A stretch of 54,532 nt of DNA from an uncultured Synergistales bacterium (GTDB lineage: Bacteria; Synergistota; Synergistia; Synergistales; Aminobacteriaceae): positions 1 to 54,532 of the forward strand of contig CAJOEM010000007.1 in the NCBI GenBank assembly GCA_905233725.1, given 5' to 3'. The position numbers and the translations under genes were made by a program. The notes below the pieces were generated by a model. The model saw nothing but the letters and a program-made list of their open reading frames with translations. It ran no database searches and was not told where the DNA came from. The first letter of the stretch is position 1; each line of letters opens with the position of its first letter. Below are positions 27,139 through 34,222 of the stretch, piece after piece.

Positions 27139-28476
27139 TTGTCAACAAAAGCTGAATATTTTAGCTCAATGCCCGCGAGTAAAGCCGTAATCTTCAACGC
27201 GATCCCTGCTCTCGTGAGCGAATTAATGCTGCTGGTTTACAATCTTGCTGATACGTTTTTTATCGCGCAGACCGGTGACGCGTATCAAGTTGCTGCTGTA
27301 TCCATTGCTACTCCGATATTCTTGTTAATGCTCTCAATGAGTATAATTTTCTGTGTTGGCGGCATGTCTTGTGTGTCACGCGCGCTCGGGGCGAGAGAAT
27401 TTCAGCGTGCGAAAAATTTCTGTGCTTTTGCTATTTGGTCGAGTGTTATTGCTGGATTCATTTTGCCGGTTATACTCGTGCTATTCATGAATGCGATATT
27501 GCGATTTATCGGTGCGAGTTCTGAGACGTTCGGATTTACGCGGGATTATTTGTCAATCGTGAGTTTAACCGGGCCGTTCTTCATGTTCAGCATTTGTTCA
27601 ACGGGTGTGATGCGTGCGGAAGGTCAGGCGCGTCGTGCGATGACTGGTCAGGTAATCGGGAATTTAGCGAATATAATTCTCGATCCGATTATGATTCTAA
27701 ACATGAATCTGGGAATAACTGGTGCTGCGATTGCGACGGTCTTGGGAAGTATGATTGGAGCTGCGTATTACGCGTCATATTTTGTGATGGGAAAATCTGA
27801 ACTCGGGATTAATATCAAGAATTTCAAAGCTGCTGACGGAATTGCACGGGGAATTTTCGAGATAGGCATTCCTGCATGTTTGGATCCGGTCTTGATGAGT
27901 GTGTCACAAATTATTCTCAACAGCATGATGACGGCTTACGGGGACATGGCTGTAGCAGCTGGAGGAGTTGCTATGAAAGTGAATCAAATGGCAACACTTG
28001 CAGCAATGAGTTGCGGTCAGGGAGTGCAGCCTCTGTTGGGATTTTGTGTCGGTGCTAAGACTTGGAAACGTTATGACGAATTATTCTCGTTCGCGATGAA
28101 ATTTACGATTACGATGGTGTTGAGTGTCTCGGCTTTGTGCTTTGTGTTCAGTCGTGAAATCGTGGGAATGTTCCTGGCTGTTCCTGAGGCTCTGAATTAC
28201 GCGGTGAATTTCAATCGGATTTTGCTTTCGAGTGCGGCGGCGTTTGCATCGTTCTTCATAATTATAAATGCTTTGCAGGCGATGGGAGCTGCCAGGGCAT
28301 CATTCGTTTTGAGCGTGTGCCGTCAGTGCGTGATTTACGTTCCAACGATGTGCGTTCTGAATTTTTTCTTCGGGGAATACGGGCTTGTTTGTGCGTTGCC
28401 TGTGACGGAAGTTCTGTCGCTAATCCAGACGATAATTCTATACAGGAAAGAGCTTCATGTGCTGAGAAACTCTTAA
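27139..28476 (+). CDS. MATE-family multidrug/cation antiporter
   Basis: This 445-residue polytopic inner-membrane protein has about 12 helices and the two-fold MATE pattern (N-half LADTFFIAQTG, QGVQPLLGF in the second half). It probably exports organic cations or drugs using Na+ or H+; the substrate cannot be inferred. The start is TTG (MSTKAEYF) with AAAGGA about 11 nt upstream. The remnant of a surface-protein gene begins at its 3' end. Confidence 0.92.
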   Translation: MSTKAEYFSSMPASKAVIFNAIPALVSELMLLVYNLADTFFIAQTGDAYQVAAVSIATPIFLLMLSMSIIFCVGGMSCVSRALGAREFQRAKNFCAFAIWSSVIAGFILPVILVLFMNAILRFIGASSETFGFTRDYLSIVSLTGPFFMFSICSTGVMRAEGQARRAMTGQVIGNLANIILDPIMILNMNLGITGAAIATVLGSMIGAAYYASYFVMGKSELGINIKNFKAADGIARGIFEIGIPACLDPVLMSVSQIILNSMMTAYGDMAVAAGGVAMKVNQMATLAAMSCGQGVQPLLGFCVGAKTWKRYDELFSFAMKFTITMVLSVSALCFVFSREIVGMFLAVPEALNYAVNFNRILLSSAAAFASFFIIINALQAMGAARASFVLSVCRQCVIYVPTMCVLNFFFGEYGLVCALPVTEVLSLIQTIILYRKELHVLRNS

Positions 28477-29123
28477 ACACGAAAGCATTTTTTCGAGTAA
28501 CGCGGCTTTTGGAGACGTTGAGATTAACGCGACGAATTTTCCTGACGAGATTTTCAGGACGTACGTTAGCGAAAATTTCGACGATAATAGTGACGACATT
28601 TCCTACGTAACTTGGATTGATGTTCAGGGAATGGGAATTGCGAGCGTGAAGGGAAGCGAATTTTTCACGGCGTTAGAAGGCTTGAATTGTGACGAGAATA
28701 ATCTCAGCGAAATCGACGATAGTTTCTATGGACACAAACTCAACAAGCATACTCGATATCAAACTCGCGGTGACATCTTCGGATAATACGGCTGATTGCG
28801 TCGGTGAAAATATTGCGAAAATTACAAGCGTAACAGCTTTCGACGAAAACGCTTCTGAAATTTCGGCGCGTTACTCAGCGTCAACAGGTATCGCGGAATT
28901 TGCGAATCTTCCCGACACAGTTGTATATTTCTATGACACAGGATACACGGGTACATCTCAGAACGTCCCGAAAACAATGCAAGTCACAGTTACAGCAGAA
29001 TTTGTCGCAAGTCCTGACACAACTCCCACAACTCACAGAAGCAGCGGTGGCGGCGGTGGCTGTAATTTCGGATTCGGATTTCTCTGGCTAAGTCTCGCAG
29101 CTTTGGCAATCGTGAAGAAATGA
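28466..29123 (+). pseudogene. Broken leucine-rich-repeat surface protein with Synergist-CTERM-like tail
   Basis: Frame 2 from 28466 reads ...FGDVEINATNFPDEIFRTYV...FFTALEGLNCDENNLSEID, the standard N-terminus of LRR surface proteins, but it has no start codon or intact signal peptide and runs to a stop at 28784. Frame 3 (from about 28690 to 29123) carries the C-terminal region of such proteins: VTAFDENASEI, YFYDTGYTG, then GGGGGCNFGFGFLWLSL and a basic end. The LRR block between them is missing. So the gene has lost its 5' end, most of its repeats and its frame. The tail resembles the Synergist-CTERM sorting signal (Gly-rich, Cys, hydrophobic helix, Lys-Lys). Confidence 0.8.
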
Positions 29124-29140
29124 TATTTGATTCAGACAGA

Positions 29141-29175
29141 AACTCTCTTGGTCACGCAACACGATCGAGAGAGTT
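29141..29175 (+). terminator. Strong hairpin, probable terminator
   Basis: A 13-bp stem with two G-U pairs (29141-29153 with 29163-29175) follows the pseudogene. Only a weak T tract follows, so efficiency is uncertain. Confidence 0.5.
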
Positions 29176-29177
29176 GT

Positions 29178-29186
29178 TGCTATAAT
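29178..29186 (+). promoter_or_regulatory. Extended -10 promoter of the unknown-kptA pair
   Basis: TGCTATAAT directly after the hairpin; leader about 27 nt including AGGAGG at 29204-29209. Confidence 0.55.
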
Positions 29187-29219
29187 CTTGATAATTTTTT
29201 CACAGGAGGTGTTTTGTAA

Positions 29220-29636
29220 ATGGCGAAAGAATTAGAACGCGAAGATGTCGGCAACGGATATTATTTCACGTATAAGCAAAAAGCAAACGGCTTGGGAGGC
29301 TATTACTCGTCAAACGTGGAATTTCATAACGACCAGACAGGCTTGCACAAAAAAATAACGGATCGCTACGGAGTTTTCTTTGATTTCCCGGGCGTAGTTT
29401 ATGGTGATTGGTGCAAAAAATTAAAATTTGCCTTTCATGAGGAAATTAATTTCGTGTTTCGTGCGTATTATTGCGAAGATGGGCGCGTGAAATTTCTCTG
29501 GATGGTTCAGCCTGATGGCAGATATTACGCTGATGATGACGGCTTCGGCATGGAAAACGATGAGGAAATCATGTTGTTCTCGTATCTGGATAGCAACGGG
29601 AATTTTACGCAGCCATTCGAGGAGGAAATATCATGA
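29220..29636 (+). CDS. Unknown 138-residue protein translationally coupled to kptA
   Basis: A soluble acidic protein with no signal peptide, rich in aromatic residues (GYYFTYKQK, YGVFFDFPGVVYGDW, VFRAYYC). I do not recognise a family. It has a strong AGGAGG ribosome binding site 10 nt before the ATG. Its TGA overlaps the kptA ATG (ATGA), which predicts translational coupling and fixed stoichiometry. It could be an accessory, inhibitor or substrate-delivery protein for KptA; this is inference from position alone. Confidence 0.75.
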   Translation: MAKELEREDVGNGYYFTYKQKANGLGGYYSSNVEFHNDQTGLHKKITDRYGVFFDFPGVVYGDWCKKLKFAFHEEINFVFRAYYCEDGRVKFLWMVQPDGRYYADDDGFGMENDEEIMLFSYLDSNGNFTQPFEEEIS

Positions 29637-30190
29637 GATTAGCAGATTACAGCAAATTTATCGCACTGATTTTGCGCCACAAACCGGAAATTATCGGAAT
29701 CACTCTTGACGAACACGGCTGGGCAAATGTCGCGGAATTAATCGCAGGCATTCGGAAAGTTAAGTACGCAAATTTCGATATGGCGTTATTAGAAGATGTA
29801 GTCAGGAATAATAACAAGCAGCGATTCTCTTTCAACGATGACAAAAGCTTAATTCGCGCAAATCAGGGTCACTCGATTAACGTTGACGTAGAGTTAAAAG
29901 AATGCACGCCACCTGAGACTTTATATCACGGAACCGCGGAAAAATCTGTTAATTCGATTCTTGCGTCTGGGATCGTCGCGAAAAATCGCCTGTACGTTCA
30001 CTTATCAAAAGATATTCCCACTGCGATTAACGTCGGGAAAAGACATGGTAAACCAGCAGTATTCGCAATCAAAGCCGAAATTATGTCACAAGCTGGCTAT
30101 AAATTCTTCATATCAGAAAATGGCGTGTGGCTCACCAAGTCCATCCCAACAGATTTTTTAGAGCTTATTACCGAACCTGAATCTTGTTAG
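29633..30190 (+). CDS. kptA: RNA 2'-phosphotransferase (KptA/Tpt1 family)
   Basis: This 185-residue NAD+-dependent enzyme transfers an internal RNA 2'-phosphate to ADP-ribose. The complete catalytic tetrad is visible: R15-H16 in LRHKPE, R75 in IRANQGHS and R137 in GKRHGKP, plus LYHGT and ENGVWLT motifs. Bacteria have no known tRNA-splicing pathway that makes 2'-phosphates, so the physiological substrate is open. RNA or DNA 5'-end ADP-ribosylation has been described for homologues. It starts inside the stop codon of the unknown gene and overlaps the convergent SUMF1-flavodoxin gene by 23 nt. Confidence 0.95.
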   Translation: MRLADYSKFIALILRHKPEIIGITLDEHGWANVAELIAGIRKVKYANFDMALLEDVVRNNNKQRFSFNDDKSLIRANQGHSINVDVELKECTPPETLYHGTAEKSVNSILASGIVAKNRLYVHLSKDIPTAINVGKRHGKPAVFAIKAEIMSQAGYKFFISENGVWLTKSIPTDFLELITEPESC

Positions 30191-31544
30191 CTTCGAGCCA
30201 TCGTGCAATATCTCGCGTGAGATTCGCCCCGCCCGAGTAATGCACAGAAAGTCCCTGCGTTATCTTCGCGTTCGGAACAAGTTTCGCGATTGCTGTTAGA
30301 GTTTGACCGAAACGCCCGCCGCCATGTGAACAAAACGGCATGATTATTTTCCCCGAGAAATCATACTCCTCAAGAAATGACGCAACAGGCATAGGAATAG
30401 AAGCCCACCAATTCGGATAACCCAGCATAATCACGTCATATTGCGCAAAATTCTTCACATGATTGCGGATTTTTGGACGCGCACGCCTGCGTTGATCACG
30501 TTGAGCTTCTTTCAAAACTGTGTTGTAATTCGACGAATATGACGGCTCCGGTTCGATTTCGAAAATGTCAGCAGCGGTTTGTTTGCGAATTTCTTCTGCG
30601 ATACCCTGAGTATTTCCGCTCCACGAGAAATACGCAATCAGGATTTTTGCACTCGAACCTGAATCTTTTTGTTCGGCAATCGTCGTGATTAATCCGGAAT
30701 TTAAAGCACCACGAGCAAGTCTGAAGCCTAAATTGAAGCTGCGATTTTCCTGAGGAGTTGCTGCCCTGTACGCAGAACGCATATTCTTCGCAAAATCGTT
30801 CCATGCACCGCCACGGTTCACTCGACGTGTTCCTGATGATTTTCCCGTTGGATTATTCGTGTCATGCAAGTCATATTCGCCGTAAACGTCCCAGCACCAT
30901 TCAGCAACATTTCCGTGCATGTCATAAAGTCCAAGCTTATTCGGAGCAAACGAGCCTACTCGCAAAGTCTCGCCACGATAAATTCCCGGCTTAGTCGTCA
31001 AATTCCCCTGAGAGAAATAATTTTCTTCGATTTCATACGGATAATGCCCGTAATAATTCGCCTCGTTCGCGCTGATTGAGTTTTCCGTGTTGAATTGCGT
31101 TTGAGTACCGGCTCTGCAAGCGTATTCCCATTCAGCTTCGGTTGGCAATCTGTAGCCGTCGGATTGCGTGTTCCAAGTTACGGAGTTGCCGTTGATTGTG
31201 TAAACTGGTTCGAGATTTTCGCGTTGACTGAGCAAGTTGCAGAATCTCACAGCATCGAGCCAGGAAATATTCTCAACCGGAAATTCCCCGCCTTCCTGAA
31301 AATTACTCGGATTAGTTCCAGTTAATGCTTCGTATTCTGATTGCGTGACTTCGTATCTTGAGATATAAAAATCGCTGAGTGTTACTTCGTGTTGAGTTTC
31401 GTCCGTACTGCGCCAATTTTCGGACTCAGGACTGCCCATCAGGAATTTCCCGCCCTTAACGAGAATCATGTCGCTGTTCGAGAACGCAAATGACGCACTC
31501 GCACTCGCAAAAATAATCGCTGCAATTAGCAAGAATATTCGCAT
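30168..31544 (-). CDS. Exported SUMF1 (FGE-sulfatase) domain fused to a flavodoxin domain
   Basis: A signal peptide (1-20, ending SASFAF) is followed by a SUMF1/formylglycine-generating-enzyme-like domain (about 24-275: GGKFLMGS, YEVTQSEYEALTG, RLPTEAEWEYACRAG, GLYDMHGNVAEWCWD, VNRGGAW, GFRLARG). After a short linker comes a flavodoxin (about 300-458) with the FMN phosphate loop YFSWSGNTQ and YPNWWAS. The final motif is GFRLA, without the Cys used by true FGE, so formylglycine formation is unlikely. A periplasmic or surface flavodoxin is unusual, because these proteins normally bind FMN in the cytoplasm. GGGAGG lies 7 nt before the ATG; TTGCAC-16-TATTTT is a possible promoter. Confidence 0.88.
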   Translation of the reverse strand: MRIFLLIAAIIFASASASFAFSNSDMILVKGGKFLMGSPESENWRSTDETQHEVTLSDFYISRYEVTQSEYEALTGTNPSNFQEGGEFPVENISWLDAVRFCNLLSQRENLEPVYTINGNSVTWNTQSDGYRLPTEAEWEYACRAGTQTQFNTENSISANEANYYGHYPYEIEENYFSQGNLTTKPGIYRGETLRVGSFAPNKLGLYDMHGNVAEWCWDVYGEYDLHDTNNPTGKSSGTRRVNRGGAWNDFAKNMRSAYRAATPQENRSFNLGFRLARGALNSGLITTIAEQKDSGSSAKILIAYFSWSGNTQGIAEEIRKQTAADIFEIEPEPSYSSNYNTVLKEAQRDQRRRARPKIRNHVKNFAQYDVIMLGYPNWWASIPMPVASFLEEYDFSGKIIMPFCSHGGGRFGQTLTAIAKLVPNAKITQGLSVHYSGGANLTRDIARWLEANKIQVR

Positions 31545-31639
31545 AAGTAATTCCTCCCATGAAAATAGAAAATAGAAAATATTTTTTTACGTGCAAATTC
31601 TACGTGATAAATCGCATTTTCGCAATCGTGCACTCATGG

Positions 31640-31645
31640 TATAAT
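31640..31645 (+). promoter_or_regulatory. Promoter of tandem small exported genes
   Basis: TATAAT preceded by TGG (extended -10), about 30 nt before the ATG at 31675; CGGAGG ribosome binding site at 31661-31666. The divergent SUMF1-flavodoxin gene shares this 130-bp region. Confidence 0.55.
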
Positions 31646-31674
31646 CAGGAAAATTTCTATCGGAGGTATGTGGC

Positions 31675-32079
31675 ATGAAGCTGAGAAGGTTTATTTTCGC
31701 GTTTGTATTAGTTGGGGTTTTCGTTGGAGCTGCGGTCGCGCTGGATCTGGATTTCAGATTGATCAACAAAACCGGCAAGACTATGTACCGGCTCTACATG
31801 AACCCGTCGGAATTTTCAAAGTGGAATTTCGACGATGATGAAATATCCGGTGAAGGACTGCCTATTGTTCCCGGGGATTACGCAAACGTTTCGATCACAG
31901 ACAAGGATCGTTTGGGTTACAGGCTCTGGGACATGCGCGCGTATTTCAGAGACGGCGAGTACTGGGAGTATCATAACATCAATTTGTCGCGCATAAGTTC
32001 ACTCACGCTGAACGTAGACGGAAGAGCTGTTGACAATCTGGGCAAATACTACAACAAGACCAAGAATCGAACTCGTTAA
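31675..32079 (+). CDS. Small exported protein, paralogue 1
   Basis: This 134-residue protein has a signal peptide (cleavage near VALDLD) and the mature pattern DLDFRLINKTGKTMYRLYMNPSE...WNFDDDEI...GLPIVPGD...KDRL-YR-WDMR-Y-RDG-Y..Y-N. It aligns along its length with the next gene. The beta-rich 'N-TG-T--R-Y--PS' start resembles extracellular calcium-binding or PapC-like beta proteins, but I assign no family. CGGAGG precedes the ATG by 8 nt. It probably forms a two-gene unit with its paralogue. Confidence 0.8.
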   Translation: MKLRRFIFAFVLVGVFVGAAVALDLDFRLINKTGKTMYRLYMNPSEFSKWNFDDDEISGEGLPIVPGDYANVSITDKDRLGYRLWDMRAYFRDGEYWEYHNINLSRISSLTLNVDGRAVDNLGKYYNKTKNRTR

Positions 32080-32102
32080 GTGTTAAGTCTGGAGGCATAA
32101 TC

Positions 32103-32486
32103 ATGAATTTCAAGAAAATTCTTTTCGCGTGTGTACTAGTAGGAATTTTTGCGAGTACAGCTGCTGCGTTGAACCTGAATTTCAAGCTCGTGAACAGAAC
32201 CGGAGCAACATTTTACAGAGTTTATCTCAAACCATCAGAAATCAGTAACTGGGATGCGGATCTTGACGAAATCGTCGGGGGATTGCCGCTCGAGGATGGC
32301 GAAACGCTCAACATAAACATGAGCAATAACAAAGACCGTTTGATATACCGTCACTGGGATATGAGAATTTATTTGCGGGACGGCTATTACTTGCAATACA
32401 ACAATGTTGATCTCTCATCAATCAGCAAATTCACGATTGATTCGCGTGGACGTGCAACTGACGATTTGGGTCATTATTACGAGTAA
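32103..32486 (+). CDS. Small exported protein, paralogue 2
   Basis: This 127-residue protein has a signal peptide (cleavage near AAALNLN) and clear similarity to the preceding gene: LNLNFKLVNRTGATFYRVYLKPSEISNW, KDRLIYRHWDMRIYLRDGYY, and a shared RGRATDDLGHYY-type end. It arose by tandem duplication, 23 nt downstream, with its own GGAGG. Its stop codon is in the same frame as, and 6 nt before, the TTG start of dnaX. Function unknown. Confidence 0.8.
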   Translation: MNFKKILFACVLVGIFASTAAALNLNFKLVNRTGATFYRVYLKPSEISNWDADLDEIVGGLPLEDGETLNINMSNNKDRLIYRHWDMRIYLRDGYYLQYNNVDLSSISKFTIDSRGRATDDLGHYYE

Positions 32487-32492
32487 ATATTC

Positions 32493-34220
32493 TTGAGCAT
32501 CTCGCTTTACCGAAAATATCGCCCACAGGATTTTCAAAGCGTAGTTGGACAGGACGCTGCCGTAGAAATTCTCAGGAACTCTATATCTAAATCCCGTGTG
32601 GGACATGCGTATTTATTCTCAGGACCTCGTGGTTGTGGAAAAACTTCAGCCGCGAGGATTTTTGCGAAGGCGTTGAATTGCCTCGAACCCGTGAATCTCG
32701 AACCGTGCGGGAAATGCAAAAATTGCTTGGCTACGACTGCCGGGGAAAATCTCGACGTAATAGAAATTGATGGCGCGTCAAATAACACCGTCGACGAAAT
32801 CCGCGAGTTAAAAACACACGTCTCACTCGCACCGTTCAATTCGAAGTACAAGATTTATATCATCGACGAAGTTCACATGCTGTCAATCTCCGCGTTCAAT
32901 GCGCTGCTGAAAACTCTCGAAGAACCGCCCGATTACGTGATATTCATTCTCGCAACAACAGAGCCTCAGAAAGTTCCCGTCACGATTAGGTCTCGCTGTC
33001 AACACATACCGTTCAGCAGGATTAGCACTGAGGATATTTTCGCAAGACTGTCTTACGTATGCAAAGCCGAGAATATCAACGCAAATGCCGAAGCACTCTG
33101 GGAAATTTCGCGTCAGGCTGATGGAGCTTTACGTGATGCGCTGTCAATTCTTGAGCAAGTCGCCGCTAGTTCGCAGTCAAGTTCTGAAATCACAATCGAA
33201 ACAGTAGAAAATGCTCTCGGAGCCGGCAGCCGTCATGCGTTCGAAAATTGGCTGCAAGTTTCGCGTGAGGATTTTGCGAAGTCATACACAGTTTTGAAAG
33301 CGATATTTGATTCAGGCACATCACCCGTCAGAATCTTCGAGGAAATTTTCGTGTCAATCCGGAATCTGTGGCTCGTCAGGAAATATCCGCAGATTATATA
33401 TTCACTCGGCTTGTCGGACTCAGAGGAGGAATTTCTAAAGGAAGAATGTCTTCACTGGGAGATTCAGCGTTTACATGATATGCTGCTTGCAACGGTGAAA
33501 ATTCTCGCACAGGCGCGTTCCGGTGTCAGAGGCGACGTGTTGCTGGGATTATTCGCGCTGGAAATCGACCCGGATAATGCGAAAATTCCAGAGCCAATTC
33601 CTGCGTCACGAATGCAAGCCCCCGTGTCAACGCCGAAGCCTATGCCGATTCAGCCTCAGATTCCTGTTTCAAAACCAAAGCCCAAGCCAGAGCCAGAAAT
33701 TATTCCCAACATTCCAAACGATGACGCTTTGAAAGACGAATGCCTGAGAATTGCGCGCGAGAATAATTTCATGATTTTCTGCGGAATTTTACACGCTGAC
33801 TTTTACACGCGAGACGGGAATTTGTGCGTGAGATTTGCCGATGATTACGCGTTCAGGACTTTGCAGCTCAGCAACAATCCTGCGAAAATACACGCGATGC
33901 TTCATGAAAAAGCAAGTTCTGGAGAAGTTCTGCTCGAACACTCCGGAGAATTTTTCACGTGTCCAAAGTTCACAACTCAGTCTCAGACACTAATCAAGCC
34001 TGCTCCAGAAATCATCACGCAAATATCACCAGAGCCGCTTGGAACCCAGAACTCTAAGCCAAAGACTGTGTTTGAGAAATTCCTGAGTGACCTGCAGCGA
34101 TTGCCAGTTCAGAACGAGATAATATTACGGCGCAAAAATACTCCTGATGAAATTCCGGATCAAGAGCAAGACCAAGAGCAAAATCAAGAACCAGAATCAG
34201 ATAACGAGGATAACGACTAG
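32493..34220 (+). CDS. dnaX: DNA polymerase III subunit gamma/tau
   Basis: This 575-residue clamp-loader ATPase starts MSISLYRKYRPQDFQSVVGQD. It has Walker A GPRGCGKTS, the zinc-binding CLEPVNLEPCGKCKNC cysteines, Walker B IIDEVHML and the sensor/SRC motif TIRSRCQ. The C-terminal third (Pro/Lys/Glu-rich linker and a tau-like domain) is short and ends in an acidic Glu/Gln tail. The start must be the TTG at 32493: the only upstream in-frame codons are ATA and TTC after a stop. No Shine-Dalgarno is visible, so expression may depend on coupling to the upstream gene. dnaE follows after 2 nt. Confidence 0.96.
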   Translation: MSISLYRKYRPQDFQSVVGQDAAVEILRNSISKSRVGHAYLFSGPRGCGKTSAARIFAKALNCLEPVNLEPCGKCKNCLATTAGENLDVIEIDGASNNTVDEIRELKTHVSLAPFNSKYKIYIIDEVHMLSISAFNALLKTLEEPPDYVIFILATTEPQKVPVTIRSRCQHIPFSRISTEDIFARLSYVCKAENINANAEALWEISRQADGALRDALSILEQVAASSQSSSEITIETVENALGAGSRHAFENWLQVSREDFAKSYTVLKAIFDSGTSPVRIFEEIFVSIRNLWLVRKYPQIIYSLGLSDSEEEFLKEECLHWEIQRLHDMLLATVKILAQARSGVRGDVLLGLFALEIDPDNAKIPEPIPASRMQAPVSTPKPMPIQPQIPVSKPKPKPEPEIIPNIPNDDALKDECLRIARENNFMIFCGILHADFYTRDGNLCVRFADDYAFRTLQLSNNPAKIHAMLHEKASSGEVLLEHSGEFFTCPKFTTQSQTLIKPAPEIITQISPEPLGTQNSKPKTVFEKFLSDLQRLPVQNEIILRRKNTPDEIPDQEQDQEQNQEPESDNEDND

Positions 34221-34222
34221 AC

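Noticed and set aside
30168-31544. True formylglycine-generating enzyme
   Set aside because: The GFR-C active-site Cys is absent (GFRLA) and no sulfatase is nearby; the fold is used for something else.
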